Positions 42,501 through 52,620 are shown, numbered from the stretch's first letter. The stretch: DNA of 64,000 nt from Diorhabda sublineata (GCF_026230105.1 NC_079485.1:21991572-22055571), one strand, 5' to 3'. Numbers and translations: made by a program. The notes: generated from the letters alone by a model not told the origin.

Positions 42501-42582
42501 CAGCTTATGCGGCCTCTCTTATTGCTGCCTAATTTAAATGTGGCCTCTAATGGTAAAAAGGTTCCGCACCTCTGATATAGAC
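39535..42582 (+). mobile_element. Complete hAT transposon (3,032 bp) with target duplication
   Basis: Element 39543-42574 between 8-bp duplications ATATAGAC (39535-39542 and 42575-42582). Left end CAAAGGTGGGGAACCTGCGG; right end, reverse-complemented, CAGAGGTGCGGAACCTTTTT: imperfect terminal inverted repeats of about 16 bases. It interrupts the Gypsy-B reverse transcriptase within the codons of the YMDD motif. The internal transposase gene is decayed. Confidence 0.95.
40519..42319 (+). pseudogene. hAT transposase (ZBED5/SCAND3-like), decayed
   Basis: ATG at 40519 opens MSNSKRSKLGDD. A BED-type zinc finger relic follows (MCLLC near 40619, then KHYLSHKEH near 40672). The catalytic core: IALDESTDKTDSAHVLYFIR (first Asp) near 41054 and VYTDGAPSMRGKKEGF (second Asp) near 41252, then VRWLSTGQVL near 41534. 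The hAT dimerisation region is near 42090-42250 (EYPCLREHARRSLSCTGTTY, TSLRTQITDAHLEDQLKLCV). Stops at 40612, 40740, 41142, 41355 and 41832, plus frame changes, make it a pseudogene. Similar proteins are domesticated in vertebrates; nothing suggests that here. Confidence 0.92.
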
Positions 42583-43197
42583 GAAGCAACATTTGTGGAG
42601 AAAAGGTCGGATAATGCTATCCATCAATTTTTCGAGAGTGGAAGGTCCGTTTTAAGACCAAATGGCATTCGTAAAAACTCGTTGATCATGGAGTACGGAA
42701 AAAGCTGTTTATTCGATTGAATTTGGGTGGCCTTCAATTTGATGGAAGCCTTAGGCTAGATCAAGGGTAGTAAAATATATGGCTTTTCCTAGATTATCTT
42801 AATTGTCATTTATATTGGGAAGATTATACTTATCTTCGACAGTGTTTTCGTTTAATTTGCGGTAGTTAATAACCATACGGAATTTTTTCTTGTTGAAGCA
42901 TCGGTTTTTTTTTGGTATAACCCAAACAGAGGCGGAATAAGGAGATATTGAAGGTCTAACAATTTTTTTGTGGAGTGAATGACTTTTTACATGGCTTTCG
43001 GATGTCGGAAGCCTTTGACGTAAATTGGGTTTTCATCTTTTGTTCCAATTTCGTGCTTAATGGCCAAAGTGAAAGTTAAATCGGAGTTATCGTCATAGAA
43101 AATATTTATTACAAAGCTTCAAAATTTTATCCTTTTCTTCTTGGTTCAAATGCTGACTTCAGATAAATGACGAATCTAATTTATTTGGACCGTTACA
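42583..43197 (-). pseudogene. Gypsy-B copy 2, pol 5' part (RT start)
   Basis: Reading minus: a QEEKDKILKLCNK-like segment near 43140, IRTKDENPIYVKGFRHP-like near 43010, FRMVINYRKLNENTV near 42870, and DLAQGF near 42760, to the hAT insertion in YMDD. It corresponds to 10190-10840 of copy 1, with scattered indels. Confidence 0.88.
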
Positions 43198-43199
43198 TA

Positions 43200-43578
43200 C
43201 GAGGATCTATTGATATCTAGTTAGCCTAGACCAGTTCCATGCATAAACAAAATATTGCGTTACCGTAGCAACGAACAATAACGAATAGAAGTGTCAGTGT
43301 AAAGTTTGACGTCAAAAAAGTAAACCAGATTTACGCAAGGAATCAAAAGAAAAAAGATGTCCACCGAAATTGTGAAAATCGAAAAATTGGAGTATCGAGC
43401 CATCATCAAATATCTGTATTCAAAAGGTTTAAGAGGTAAGCAGATTTACGAAGATATGCTTAATACCCTTGGTGATCAATATCCTTCGTATGTGACCGTA
43501 AAAAATTCGACTGCAAGCTTTGAAAGAGGTAAATTTTCCATTGAAGGTGATGACCGATCGAGAAGGCCAGTTTCTGTG
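43200..43578 (+). pseudogene. Mariner 5' end and N-terminal transposase (arm B)
   Basis: Starts CGAGGATCTATTGATATC next to TA, then MSTEIVKIEKLEYRAIIKYL at 43357, to RSRRPVSV where the Gypsy-A LTR begins. It is almost identical to the mariner piece at 35409-35770 and interrupted at the same base. The catalytic part is not present beyond the retroviral sequence. Confidence 0.92.
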
Positions 43579-43764
43579 AATTATATATTAAAACTTCGAA
43601 TTTGGATTTTTAAAAACAAAGATTACAATTACAATATATGTTTATTAAGTAAAGCTAGAACAGAGAATGAATTATTAAAAGAAATGCAGTTTTTATTATC
43701 TTCCACGTTTCCGCGAAGTCATCGCATTTATTATATGTTATCAGCTGTTACTTCATATGTAACT
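43579..43764 (-). repeat. Gypsy-A 3' LTR (arm B)
   Basis: 186-bp LTR in reverse, including the 21-base block, abutting mariner at 43578 and the polypurine tract at 43765-43774. Confidence 0.93.
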
Positions 43765-43772
43765 CCTCCCCT

Positions 43773-44813
43773 CTAAGATGAGAACAATACGGAGTGGTGT
43801 TCGATTTTGGACTCTTCTGGGTTCTCTTCTATTGAATTTTCTTTCTTTTTCTGGTTTTTGCAGCATTTTTGCAGGGTTTTCTTGATTTTCTTCTTAAAAA
43901 TCCATCCCAGTATAAATAAAATTATGGCTAGTAAAGATAAGCTACCAGAAATTTTGGGATAGTGGTTGGATATTGGGATTTTTAGTGGTATAAGTTGATT
44001 CTTCATTCTGCTTATTTCTTGAATGTCTTCTAAATTGATTTTTTTCATTTTGGGTGTTTCGTATTCTGCAATCGTATCGTATTCTTCCGTAATTGGTTTG
44101 GGAAGAAGTAGTGGTTTTCCTCGTTGTATTTTGACGTCGTTGAAGAATTTTTTCGCGTTGATTTCTATTTGACATGACTTTGGTATTTTTATTAGTGTAG
44201 GTTTTTTTACTTCTAGATATTTGTCTGTGTTGCATTTGGAAAAAACTTTTTCCGTTTTTGCTGGAATGATAATTATCTCGTCTTGTGTGATTTGTTCAGT
44301 AAGTGATTCTTCTAATTTTGAATTTATTTTTTGGCAACCTTTAGTCGATTGGTTTTCGAGGAGCTGCAGGGTGCAATTGTCGTCAGGAGAGTGGTCTTCG
44401 ATGCAGAAATATACATTTTCTAGTAGTGGACAGATTTCTTCTATGAATTGATTATTCGAGTTGTTTCGTGCCAGATAGGAGTATTTTAAGGAGAATATTT
44501 GGTTGTTTTGAATGATGGGGAAGAGGTGATATAATTTAAGGAGTTCGGCTTTGATAATTGGTATATGTATAGCAAAAATTAATTTATTATTAGCAACCGA
44601 AACTTGAGTGCCTAAAAATTGGTAGTATGTTAGAATGTTTTTAAATTTTGTAATTTGGTTGTCAGGGTAAATTTTCCTTAAATATTCTAGCGTTTTTTGT
44701 AACTCTTGACTAGGGATAATAGAAGGATGAAGTGTGTTTAGTTTTGCGAAAGCTATGGAGTCTTCCAAATTATCTAAGAATGTGATAATATTTTGACAGT
44801 CTAGATTTATTTG
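43773..44813 (-). pseudogene. Gypsy-A env, C-terminal part (arm B)
   Basis: 331 open codons from 44768 to 43773, matching the second half of env at 34224-35214 with four residue differences. It includes the transmembrane segment and Lys-rich tail. There is no signal peptide or cleavage region because the copy starts at 44813. Envelope fragment, non-functional. Confidence 0.92.
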
Positions 44814-44815
44814 GT

Positions 44816-45235
44816 AACTGTATTTGAAAGGTGAGCAGATTTACGAAGATACCCTTGGTGATCAATGTCCTTCGTCTGCTCGATTTGAAAACGATGTAGA
44901 CTTAAACCGAATTGTTACTATAGATGAGATTTGGGTACATTTCTACGATCCAGAAACAGAGCAACATTCGATGGAATGGCGATACTCTGATTCTCCAAGA
45001 CCTAAGAAGTTTCGTATCCCAAAAACTGCTGGAAAATTTCTTGCTTCAGTTTTTTGGGATTGCCATGGAGTAATCATGATTGATTTTTTTAATTAGGGTA
45101 GAACAATAACCGGAGATTGCTATTCGATATTACTGACCACTCTACGGGAAAAAATTAAAGAGAAAAGACGCGGAAAGCTATCCAAAGGTGTTTTGTATGA
45201 CGGTGTTGGGAATACGGTTATCTAAAAAATTGAAA
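44816..45235 (+). pseudogene. Mariner transposase with internal deletion
   Basis: Same mariner family as at 43200: YLKGEQIYEDTLGDQCPS near 44823, then a jump directly to SARFENDVDLNRIVTIDEIW near 44876 (about 90 residues lost, first catalytic Asp kept), SPRPKKF, KFLASVFWDCHGVIMIDFFN, and after a stop GRTITGDYYSILLTTLREKI-like and RRGKLSKGVLY near 45195. It ends before the second Asp motif, where R1-type sequence starts. Confidence 0.88.
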
Positions 45236-45780
45236 ATGCCAAACAGAGAAAATTCATGCATGAAGTGCGCAAAAAAAAGTCACAAAGTAGCTCAGTGTAA
45301 AAGCCCACTATACTGTATTCCTTGTACTAAATAAGGACATAAATTGTCATTTCAAAATGTCCAAACACAATTAAACAACAAAATCAACTTGAAAATATCA
45401 CAACTTAGTACGAATAGAAGCTACCCGACAGATATCCTGATTATATCCGAACCTAACTCTCAGGCAATACAAAGACTGGATATATGATATACAAATTATT
45501 ATAGTAATAAAGTAAGTAGAGTCGTAAGCCAAAACATTAAATCAAAGGGAACGGTAGCGGTCGAGGTTTCTCCTACATACAAACACAATCCCATACAATA
45601 TATAGTTGTTATGCCTCACCAAATAAAGGACTAGATGACAAAGAGGAAATTTTCAAAGATATTGACCAAACATTTTAGAAGCCAAAAAGACAAAGCTATT
45701 CTAAGAGGTGACTTTAACGCCAAATTGCCACAATGGGGGATGAGCTTCCAGACAAGAAAGAATAGAGAAATAGATTCTTA
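45236..45780 (+). pseudogene. R1-type LINE fragment (CCHC end of ORF1, endonuclease start)
   Basis: Two zinc-knuckle units, CMKCAKKSHKVAQC near 45276 and CIPCTK-GHKLSF near 45318 (stop between), typical of the Gag-like ORF1 end of R1/I-type LINEs. Endonuclease pieces follow: TDILIISEPN near 45430 and ILRGDFNAKLPQWG near 45697, with GREIDS-like NREIDS near 45765. Many stops. It is interrupted by gypsy-type sequence at about 45784. Confidence 0.72.
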
Positions 45781-45783
45781 GGC

Positions 45784-45988
45784 CGGCCCTGTCCAGCTAC
45801 AATGAAATTTTATAATTCGGCGATTTCACTTGGCGTCTTTGACATTCACAGAAATTATTCAAGTGATATTTATAAGTGCATTATTATGAGTTAAGTGTAT
45901 TGTATAATGTGAATAAATCAGTTTATTAATTCACCCCACGATTAGAAAAAACAGGTGTGAAGTACTATGAATAAATAATAACATAAAC
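45784..45988 (+). repeat. Probable LTR end and leader of a 412/mdg1-like gypsy
   Basis: Non-coding stretch before the gag start, with AATAAA near 45918 and TTAATTCACCCCACGATTAG near 45926. A similar string, ATTAATCCACCCCACGAATA, occurs in reverse at about 49155-49185, downstream of an integrase of the same family. Exact LTR ends and primer site were not found. Confidence 0.4.
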
Positions 45989-47350
45989 ATGGCCAAGGAA
46001 CTAAGTGATCTGATAGTGACGAAACTGAAAGCCGAATTTGAGAATCTTCAATTGGAAACGTCCACTAAGAAGAGTAAATTGATAGAAAGGCTCAAATTGG
46101 CACTGATAAGTGACGGATTCGATGCAGAAACTTATCTTCCTAAAGAAGATGCATCCACCTTGATCTCGTCAAATTTGACGATATTTCTATCAATATATCC
46201 ACCACAAAGGACAATATTTCGGCCAATATTGACGACAAGATTTCCACAATGAAGGACGATATTTCGACTATAAAAATTATATTTCGACTAATATGAATGA
46301 CAAGATTTCGAAGATGAAAAGCGACATTTCTGCCGAAATTTTATCATGGTCGCTGAGGTCGAAAACAAAATCTCATACCTACAATCAAATATTGACAAAA
46401 AGATGGAAACGATGAACGAGAAGGTACAATCAGTTATCGAGAATGAGATGAAAACGATGAAAAGTCAGATATATGAGAAAATCAAGGGGTTGGAGACACT
46501 CCAATAGAAGAGAACAAGATCGAACACACAATTCACATCATCACTCAATAGAGAAGAGATTAGCAGTTTTACACGAGTCATGGTCCCAACGTTCGATGGC
46601 AAAACATCTTGGACCAATAACGTTAAACTGCCGCTAGAGTAAATAATTGGTCGGATAAAGAAAAAGCAGTCAACTTGACGACTGCACTGCGAGGAGACAC
46701 CTTAGACTCCATTCCAGACGATATCTCTTGAATTTACTGACGACTTCGAATAGCTAAAGAAGAAGCTGGACATGCGATATCGTTATGAGCACCTAGAACA
46801 CCTATACCAATAGCAGCTGAAGAACCAAAGCAGAAGCGCGAAAAAACCCTTCAAGAGTACGAAGTAGACATTGCTCGACTTGTTTCATTTGCTTAATCAT
46901 CAGCCACAGAAAACATAATGAGATGTTTGACCATCCAGGCATTCATAGATGGCCTGCACGGTAATTATATGTAGAGAACGCTTCGATTAACCCATCCGAA
47001 AACTTTAGCAGATGCCCTAACTGCTGCTCTTGAATATAAAACAGCCACGATGGCTTCATATAACAAGGTCAGAACCATATATGAAAAGAATGACTAAAGT
47101 AAACTTGACCAAGTCGTCAATTTGATCAAAGGTATGGTTGAAAAGAAGCCAAGAAAGATTCGATGTTGGAGTTGTGAAGAGCTAGGTCATGTACAGAGTT
47201 CGTGTGAGCGTCCCAGATCTCCCGCAAATAAAGAAACACGGGCGCAGGAAAAACAAGAAGGAGTCGTCCACAAAAAGCCAACACCTTGTCTGGACGCCTG
47301 TGCAGCAGCAGCAGACTGTGCAACAAAAACGAATCAAATAAAGCCGTAGT
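45989..47350 (+). pseudogene. 412/mdg1-like gypsy gag with SAP-like start and zinc knuckle
   Basis: Opens MAKELSDLIVTKLKAEFENL, with KSKLIERLKLAL resembling a SAP-type helix-loop-helix. A coiled-coil-like region with repeated Asp-Lys-Ile-Ser follows (46180-46500). Capsid region: VPTFDGKTSWTNN near 46588, LTTALRGDTLDSIPDD near 46675, LQEYEVDIARLVSFA near 46853. Zinc knuckle CWSCEELGHVQSSC (CX2CX4HX4C) near 47164. Stops at 46503, 46730, 46897 and 46973 and frame changes disable it. Confidence 0.85.
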
Positions 47351-47354
47351 TTCA

Positions 47355-47590
47355 AGAACTAAGTGGTCAACGAAGAATGGTCACCCACAAGTGATTCGGC
47401 TATGGAATGAAGGAAATCGGCGACCTACCTGAAAAGAAGTGTCAAGAATTTCACCGGCACTAAAAGTATATTGAGCTCAGTGAGAAATTCTTGTCCTGGA
47501 AGAAAGAGTGCCTTTTAAAAAGAATCCTTGAGAATGATAATGGTTCCGAGAAGAGAAGACAGCTAGTCATTTGAAGAACAAGAGTTTTTC
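47355..47590 (+). pseudogene. 412/mdg1-like pol scrap fused to gag by deletion
   Basis: IRLWNEGNRRPT-KEVSRIS (TGA where Trp is expected), then YWAQWEILVLEE-like near 47463. This is the spacer before the integrase zinc finger in 412/mdg1-like elements. Protease, RT and RNase H are missing between it and the zinc knuckle at 47200, so a deletion of a few kb is inferred. Confidence 0.65.
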
Positions 47591-49080
47591 GGATAATTTT
47601 GTATGTCATATTCCATGTCATTCCAGTTGTGACCTAGTCTAGTTTCATTTTGCTTATGTTAAAGTTATCTCCTGTGACATTCTTCTGAAGGTGCGTCATC
47701 AAAGCTGCAACAGAATTTGCATACATTTGTTTAATTTTTTTTTCCTTTTGAAAATGTGGTCTCTAAAACAACCGTGACCTAACAAGGCCTGTGTCATGTA
47801 ATAGTCAGTATTGACCTTAATATCTATTTATTCATCGTTCAATCTGAGGTGTTAAAGTATTAAAGTGTAGGTCCAGCGTCCTTTTTGGGAGTGCGTCCAT
47901 CTGTCTTGCCTTAAATGCATGAGGTTTCTTTGTGCTTCTTCTTTTTTCTGACCGTCATATTTCGCAGCTCGTTCATTAATAATTAGATCTTTCAAAAAAA
48001 TGTCAGCGATTATTTCTGCTGCATTCAGTCCGTCGGATATGCTCCCAAAAAGTTAACTTCTTGTCAATCCAGCGTTGGTCAAAGAACTGACGCTTGAGTT
48101 ACTCCGCTGCCTATCGTTATTATTATGTTTCTGTTGGAGGGAGAAGAAAGAATTAATTGTGAGAGTCTATATCTTTTTCTCTGCCATTGTTCGTTGGCAT
48201 GATACGCGTCAATTGTTACCACTGCACAGAGTCTTTTATGTAGTGTGCTGAAATCTGATGTTGGATCTGCTAATTGGATGACAATTTTGATAGCGTCCAA
48301 TACCTGTCTTTTTTCTCGACAATCGTACTATTTGGTCGCTAGGCCTTTTTCCATTTCTTTCTTAAGCCTTAAGTGTTCGTAATGTCTAATAAACAGATTG
48401 GGCGATAGGGTGTTGGGCTTATTCGGTTTGTTTTCTTTCATTCTTTCGGAAACTCTCTTCTTGAAGCCAAGCTATTATATACCTTCACCACGTAGCCCGG
48501 ATTAATCTTCACTAAAGATTTTGAAGGTCCTGTACGATGAGGTTTTGAAATTGTCCTCTATTATTTTTCAACTTTTATATGGACTGGGAATAGTTTGGTC
48601 ACTACGCTCTTCATCGTGTTCATTGATAGTTTTATATGAGGGTGGTAATTTTTATTTTTCTCATGATAATTTTAAAGCCATCGACCCAGATGTCCTAATT
48701 TAGTTCCTTGCAAACATCAGTCCATTTCCTTCTTTTTGCGGTTTTAATCGCTCTTGTGAGAATTTTTCTGGATATTTTATATTTCTCCAGAAGGCAATGG
48801 CTCAATTCTGATTCGCCGTTTTCAATTCTTCTAGTGTATAGCCTTCTGTTTCTCATGCATTCTCTACGCATAAGTGATATTTCGTCTTTCCACAAATAGG
48901 CGGGTTTTCTGTTAGGTATACACTGCTTCTCGAACATACATTGATTAAAAATATCCGTCAGGTTAGTGGAAAATCTTTCAGCACTAAGATCGGTATTGTC
49001 TCTTATTTTCGATGCTACCTAGCCAAGTTTTTGTTTATCCGAATTCTAGCCTTTTATCCTTCAGAAGTTTTTCTCGGGCG
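47575..49080 (-). pseudogene. R1-type LINE ORF2 fragment (linker and C-terminal zinc region)
   Basis: Reading minus: LSAERFSTNLTDIFNQCMFE near 48980, KPAYLWKDEISLMRRECMRN near 48900 and RAIKTAKRRKWTDVCKELN near 48750 are the R1-clade segment between endonuclease and RT. Much of RT is missing. ITIGSGVTQASVL near 48100 recalls the GVPQGSVLGP motif. The C-terminus follows: RQDRWTHSQKGRWTYTLI near 47890, YYMTQALLGHGCFRDHIFKR near 47790, and a Cys/His region near 47690. Frameshifts throughout. Confidence 0.82.
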
Positions 49081-49319
49081 TTTTTGCTGGAAGCTTTGAT
49101 ATTCAACCTCGATTACAACATAGTGTAACTTTCTTCGTATTCATTTACACTCTTTCTATTCGTGGGGTGGATTAATATACACTGTTTCTTATGTTCTTAA
49201 TACTGTAATAAACCGCCTGCTATAATGGAAAGTTCTAAAAGGAAGTATCAAAGAAGTATCAAAGACGCTGGCCAGCGAATAATTTTCCGGCAGAGTTAAC
49301 AAGTCTTGTTGTTATCTTG

Positions 49320-50130
49320 TGGTATCCTTCAAAGGGCGCGTTTGCTGTTGGGGATCTTGCTTATGCGATAGATGATATCATTGATCCTATTCTTGAATTA
49401 TTATGGACATTCTCAGGATTTTTGAAATTTTGGAGAAAATTCCTTTCCCCTCGTCGGGTTGTGCAGCCATACTTTATCTCCCTCTTTAAAACCGCCGTCT
49501 GTGGCTTCGGTGTCGTATCGTTTTTTCAATCTGTCGCTGGTAACTTTGAGAGAGCCAATTCGTGTATGTCGTCCATTCTTCTTCACAATTGAATCAAATA
49601 ATCGTCTCCTGCTACTCGATAAACCATTGCAAATAAGGATAGATACTGATCCCAATCTCTCTGGTGGCTGGAAACTACTTTGGACATATATCTTCCAATG
49701 TTCCTGTTCATTCTCTTGACCATCACATCTGATTGTGTAATGCGGTCGTCCTGGTCTTCTTCATTCCCAGCTGGTCATAGATTTCCTGGAATACATGGCT
49801 TTCGAAGTTTATTTCTGGATCACTGTGGACTTCCAAGGAAACACCATATTGGCTGATAAATTCATTCACCAATACTTCCGCAACAGTTGTGGACTCTCAT
49901 TTCGGGATCGCGGAAATTTTTACCCATTTTGTAAAATAATCCATCACGACTAGGATGTATTCACCACCACTGTCTGTGTCTGTCGGAAATAGTCCAGCGA
50001 TATCTGAAGCAATCCTTTGGAAAGGGCTTCCAACATTATATTCTTGCATGGGTGCCTTTTTCTTGCGATGTGATCCATTAGTCGTAGCACAATCATAAAT
50101 TTCTTACACCAGTCACATCGTCGGATCGTT
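49320..50130 (-). pseudogene. 412/mdg1-like gypsy integrase fragment
   Basis: Reading minus: QEYNVGSPFQRIASDIAGLF near 50040 (first catalytic Asp), DSGGEYILVVMDYFTKWV near 49970, VNEFISQYGVSLEVHSDPEI near 49840 (second Asp), IYDQLGMKKTRTTALHNQ near 49775, then DRLKKRYDTEATDGGFKEGD and KVWLHNP near 49500, the C-terminal GPF-Y-type region. An in-frame stop falls where the Glu motif (VERFN-like) should be. Sequence similarity and order match the same family as the gag at 45989. Confidence 0.85.
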
Positions 50131-50179
50131 GGAGGTTTTTATCTACAAAACCTTTCATGGACCCGCTGAAAGGTTTTCT

Positions 50180-50340
50180 TATATATTATATTTCTTTAAT
50201 TTCTTATTGCTTAGATCTTTTGATATATTTATGTTTCTAAATTTTCTTGGTTTCAGGTATCTTCTGAATTTGAAAATTAGTTTTCTTCAAAAATTTTTTA
50301 AAGATAGATAAAATTTGACGTTTCGACTTTCGAAGTTAAA
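50180..50340 (-). repeat. Dispersed PLE-associated repeat, copy 4
   Basis: Reading minus: CTTCGAAAGTCGAAACGTCA, AAATTTTATCTATCTTTAAA, ATATCAAAAGATCTAAGCAA. Aligns with 15480-15745 and with the minus strand of 52500-52620. Confidence 0.7.
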
Positions 50341-50939
50341 CTTTATAGGTTAGAGGTTAGTTGATTGTTATTGGCGTTGAATTTTCATAGAATCTGTTTT
50401 TTCAAAGTCTAAAAGATACGAGTATGCATAAATTTCACTAAGGTTATTTAAATCAGTTCTCTTATTGATGCATTGATTATTTTGGGCAATATATGTTGTT
50501 TCTAAAAATAGACGTTTTTTTTTTAGTTTTTTTCTGTTGTCAAAACTGATCTGCTATTACTCTTGTGGGAGGTTATACGATTGATAAGTGACCAATGTAT
50601 TTTTTATCACAATTTCAACAAGGTATTCCATATACTATGTTAGGTAATTTATTGATTGGTGTTTTTTGTCTTTCATATTAGTAAAAATAGATTGAATATT
50701 GAGGGTTTGACTGTACGTTAATATTGTGTTGTCTGGAGAGTCCAGAAAGTTTAGGAGTAACTGATTTTATATATGGTGAAGATGTATAGATAGGTGAACT
50801 AGAAATGTCAGATTTGACGTTTTACAATTATGATTCAGTGTTTAAGACAGTGTCAGATGTATTTTACAAAATTCCTTTCAAAAGATTTGAAAGATATGAG
50901 TTTTCATAGAAAAGTTTGTAGAGTATCTCAAGATTCTTC
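50341..50939. other. No gene recognised; family-B-related sequence
   Basis: GGGAGGTTATACGATTGATA near 50570 resembles GAGAGGTTATCCGATTGTTG at 16853. The rest is AT-rich without recognisable coding sequence. Confidence 0.4.
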
Positions 50940-51450
50940 ATATAAAATATTGGATCAGAAATTTTAAGGACTTTCTTATCTGTTTGATTTGAAACAGATA
51001 TTACAAACTCCAAAATATAATCCATTACATAATCTGCGAATATAGGGGATATTTAGTGCCCCATTAGTGTTTCAAAAATTATTTGCTAATTTTTATTACT
51101 ATAAGAGAAATATGTATTGTTAAGAATGAATGTTATCAATTCACTTATTTTCACTCATTAGAAATTAATACTATTTTTTCTATTAGAGTTTCTCTATGTA
51201 GTTTGCAATTCTCACTTATATCGCTCCATTTAAGTTGTAGAGCTGTAAGGCATATATTTAAGTGAATATTACTAAATAGGGATATTACATCATACCCTAC
51301 TAATATTGAGTTTACTATTTTGTTGGTTTTTGAATTTTATGGAATAGTTTATCATAAATAACTAAAAATTTTCAAGTAAATACGTTTGTTGCATCAATAG
51401 ACATCAGAAATTATTAATCAACATAAAGTGACAATCTACTTCTATCGGCT
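50940..51450 (-). pseudogene. Penelope-like element RT fragment (reverse)
   Basis: Reading minus: YDVISLFSNIHLNICLTALQ near 51295-51235 is RT motif A of PLEs, then LKWSD, a degraded segment, LMG--ISPIFADYVMDYILE near 51065-51010, and FVISV. It mirrors the plus-strand PLE at 51660-52515; the strings TGGAGCGATATAAGTGA and YVMDYILE occur in both. Truncated before YVDD. Confidence 0.8.
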
Positions 51451-51531
51451 TGGATTTTAAAATGTGAGCGATCAGTTTCAAGTTTGAATATTGTTTTCTG
51501 ATCACAAACAAACAAATTCATTATTCAAAAC

Positions 51532-51569
51532 CTTATGTACTTACCTATTAAAATAGGTGAGTACATAAG
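51532..51569. repeat. Near-perfect 38-base palindrome
   Basis: CTTATGTACTTACCTATT and AATAGGTGAGTACATAAG are 18-base arms with one mismatch and a two-base spacer. It lies at the midpoint between the two inverted PLE fragments. Confidence 0.93.
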
Positions 51570-51659
51570 AACTTGATATTCTTATTAACAAAAAAATCAA
51601 TTCAGTTCTTAAAACCCAAAATAATTGGATACTTCAAATAAAGAGTAAAGTAAATTCAG

Positions 51660-52515
51660 TATTTAACCTATAATGACTAAAGATATTCCAATTACAACTA
51701 TGTTACCCAATATTGATTACATATCCTCTTTCATACAAAATGAATAAGAAAGGAATGTCGTTACAGACAAAGCAACCAATATTTTGACTAACCACATTCA
51801 TGAATCTTCTGGTTCTATCATATAGAACCAAATTTTTTTTAAGAGAAAATCCAAATTTGATAGTCATACCATCTGACAAAGGTAATGTCACAGTTAAAAT
51901 GGAAAAACAACAATATTTAGATTTATCCAAAGATCTAATTTACAATTATACATCATACAAAGAAATTACTAATGATCCAACTCTAAAAAGAACTAATAAT
52001 TGTAACAAATTAATGTGAAAACTCTCTAACAAAAAAAATTGGAAACACAAAAGAAATTAACAAATTATAACGGTTATTCTGCTAAATTCTTCTATTTGCC
52101 AAAAATTCATGAACCTACTCTATCAGCTAGACCCATTGTAGCATCAATTAACTCTCCCATCCAACCCCTTACAAATTGGTTAACTGAAATTTTGACTAAA
52201 TCTTATTATTATCATAATGATTATTATATAAAAGACTCTACAACATAAATGGAGCGATATAAGTGAAAATTGCAAACTTATATATAATAAATAATAAATT
52301 TTATTAGAATTAATAACATCAATTTTTAATAATAGATATTTTTCTTATAATAATTAAAATTACCAACAAATTTTTGGAACATCAATGGGGTCTTCCATAT
52401 TCCCCATATTATTGGATTATGTAATGGATTATATTTTGGACTTAGTAATATCTGTTTTACCCTTCAAATTATTAGTCATTAAAAAGTATGTAAATGGTAT
52501 AATTTTATCTCTATG
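51660..52515 (+). pseudogene. Penelope-like element RT fragment (forward)
   Basis: NPNLIVIPSDKGNVTVKMEK near 51851, TNDPTLKRTNN near 51968, FYLPKIHEPTLSARPIVASI near 52091, LTNWLTEILTKS, then after a gap FGTSMGSS-FPILLDYVMDYI near 52376-52425 and LPFKLLVIKKYVNGIILS near 52465. These are consecutive PLE RT motifs. The YVDD active site is changed to YVNG, removing both metal-binding aspartates. Stops near 51840, 52015 and 52245 disable it. Confidence 0.9.
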
Positions 52516-52620
52516 TTAGATCTCTTCTGTTTCAAAATTAGTTTTTTCTTAATAAGTTTTTAAAAGAATAATGAAAATTGACGTTTCGACTAATTTCAAG
52601 ACTTTATCGTAATGTTGAAC
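52500..52620 (-). repeat. Dispersed PLE-associated repeat, copy 5
   Basis: Reading minus: TTGAAATTAGTCGAAACGTC, then AATTTTCATTATTCTTTTAA and AAAACTAATTTTGAAACAGA. It matches 50180-50340 in the same order and lies between PLE coding fragments. Confidence 0.7.

Larger units (their letters stand above)
37334..43197 (-). mobile_element. Gypsy-B, second copy (reverse), interrupted by a hAT
   Basis: Runs from env (37334) to pol near the RT start (43197) and has no LTRs at either end. The lower end is cut within env at the border with the RTE LINE. The upper end stops at a TA where a mariner end begins (43198). It shares the RT deletion between KIQLDP and NKIEAIK with the copy at 7945-14628, so both come from one defective lineage. 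Confidence 0.9.
43198..44813. repeat. Arm B of the 1.6 kb inverted repeat
   Basis: Reverse complement of 34175-35772. Same mariner/LTR junction (TTTCTGTG|AATTATATATT). The lower end is the mariner terminus beside TA, inside the Gypsy-B copy. The upper end is within env, joined at 44814-44816 to another mariner copy. Confidence 0.93.
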
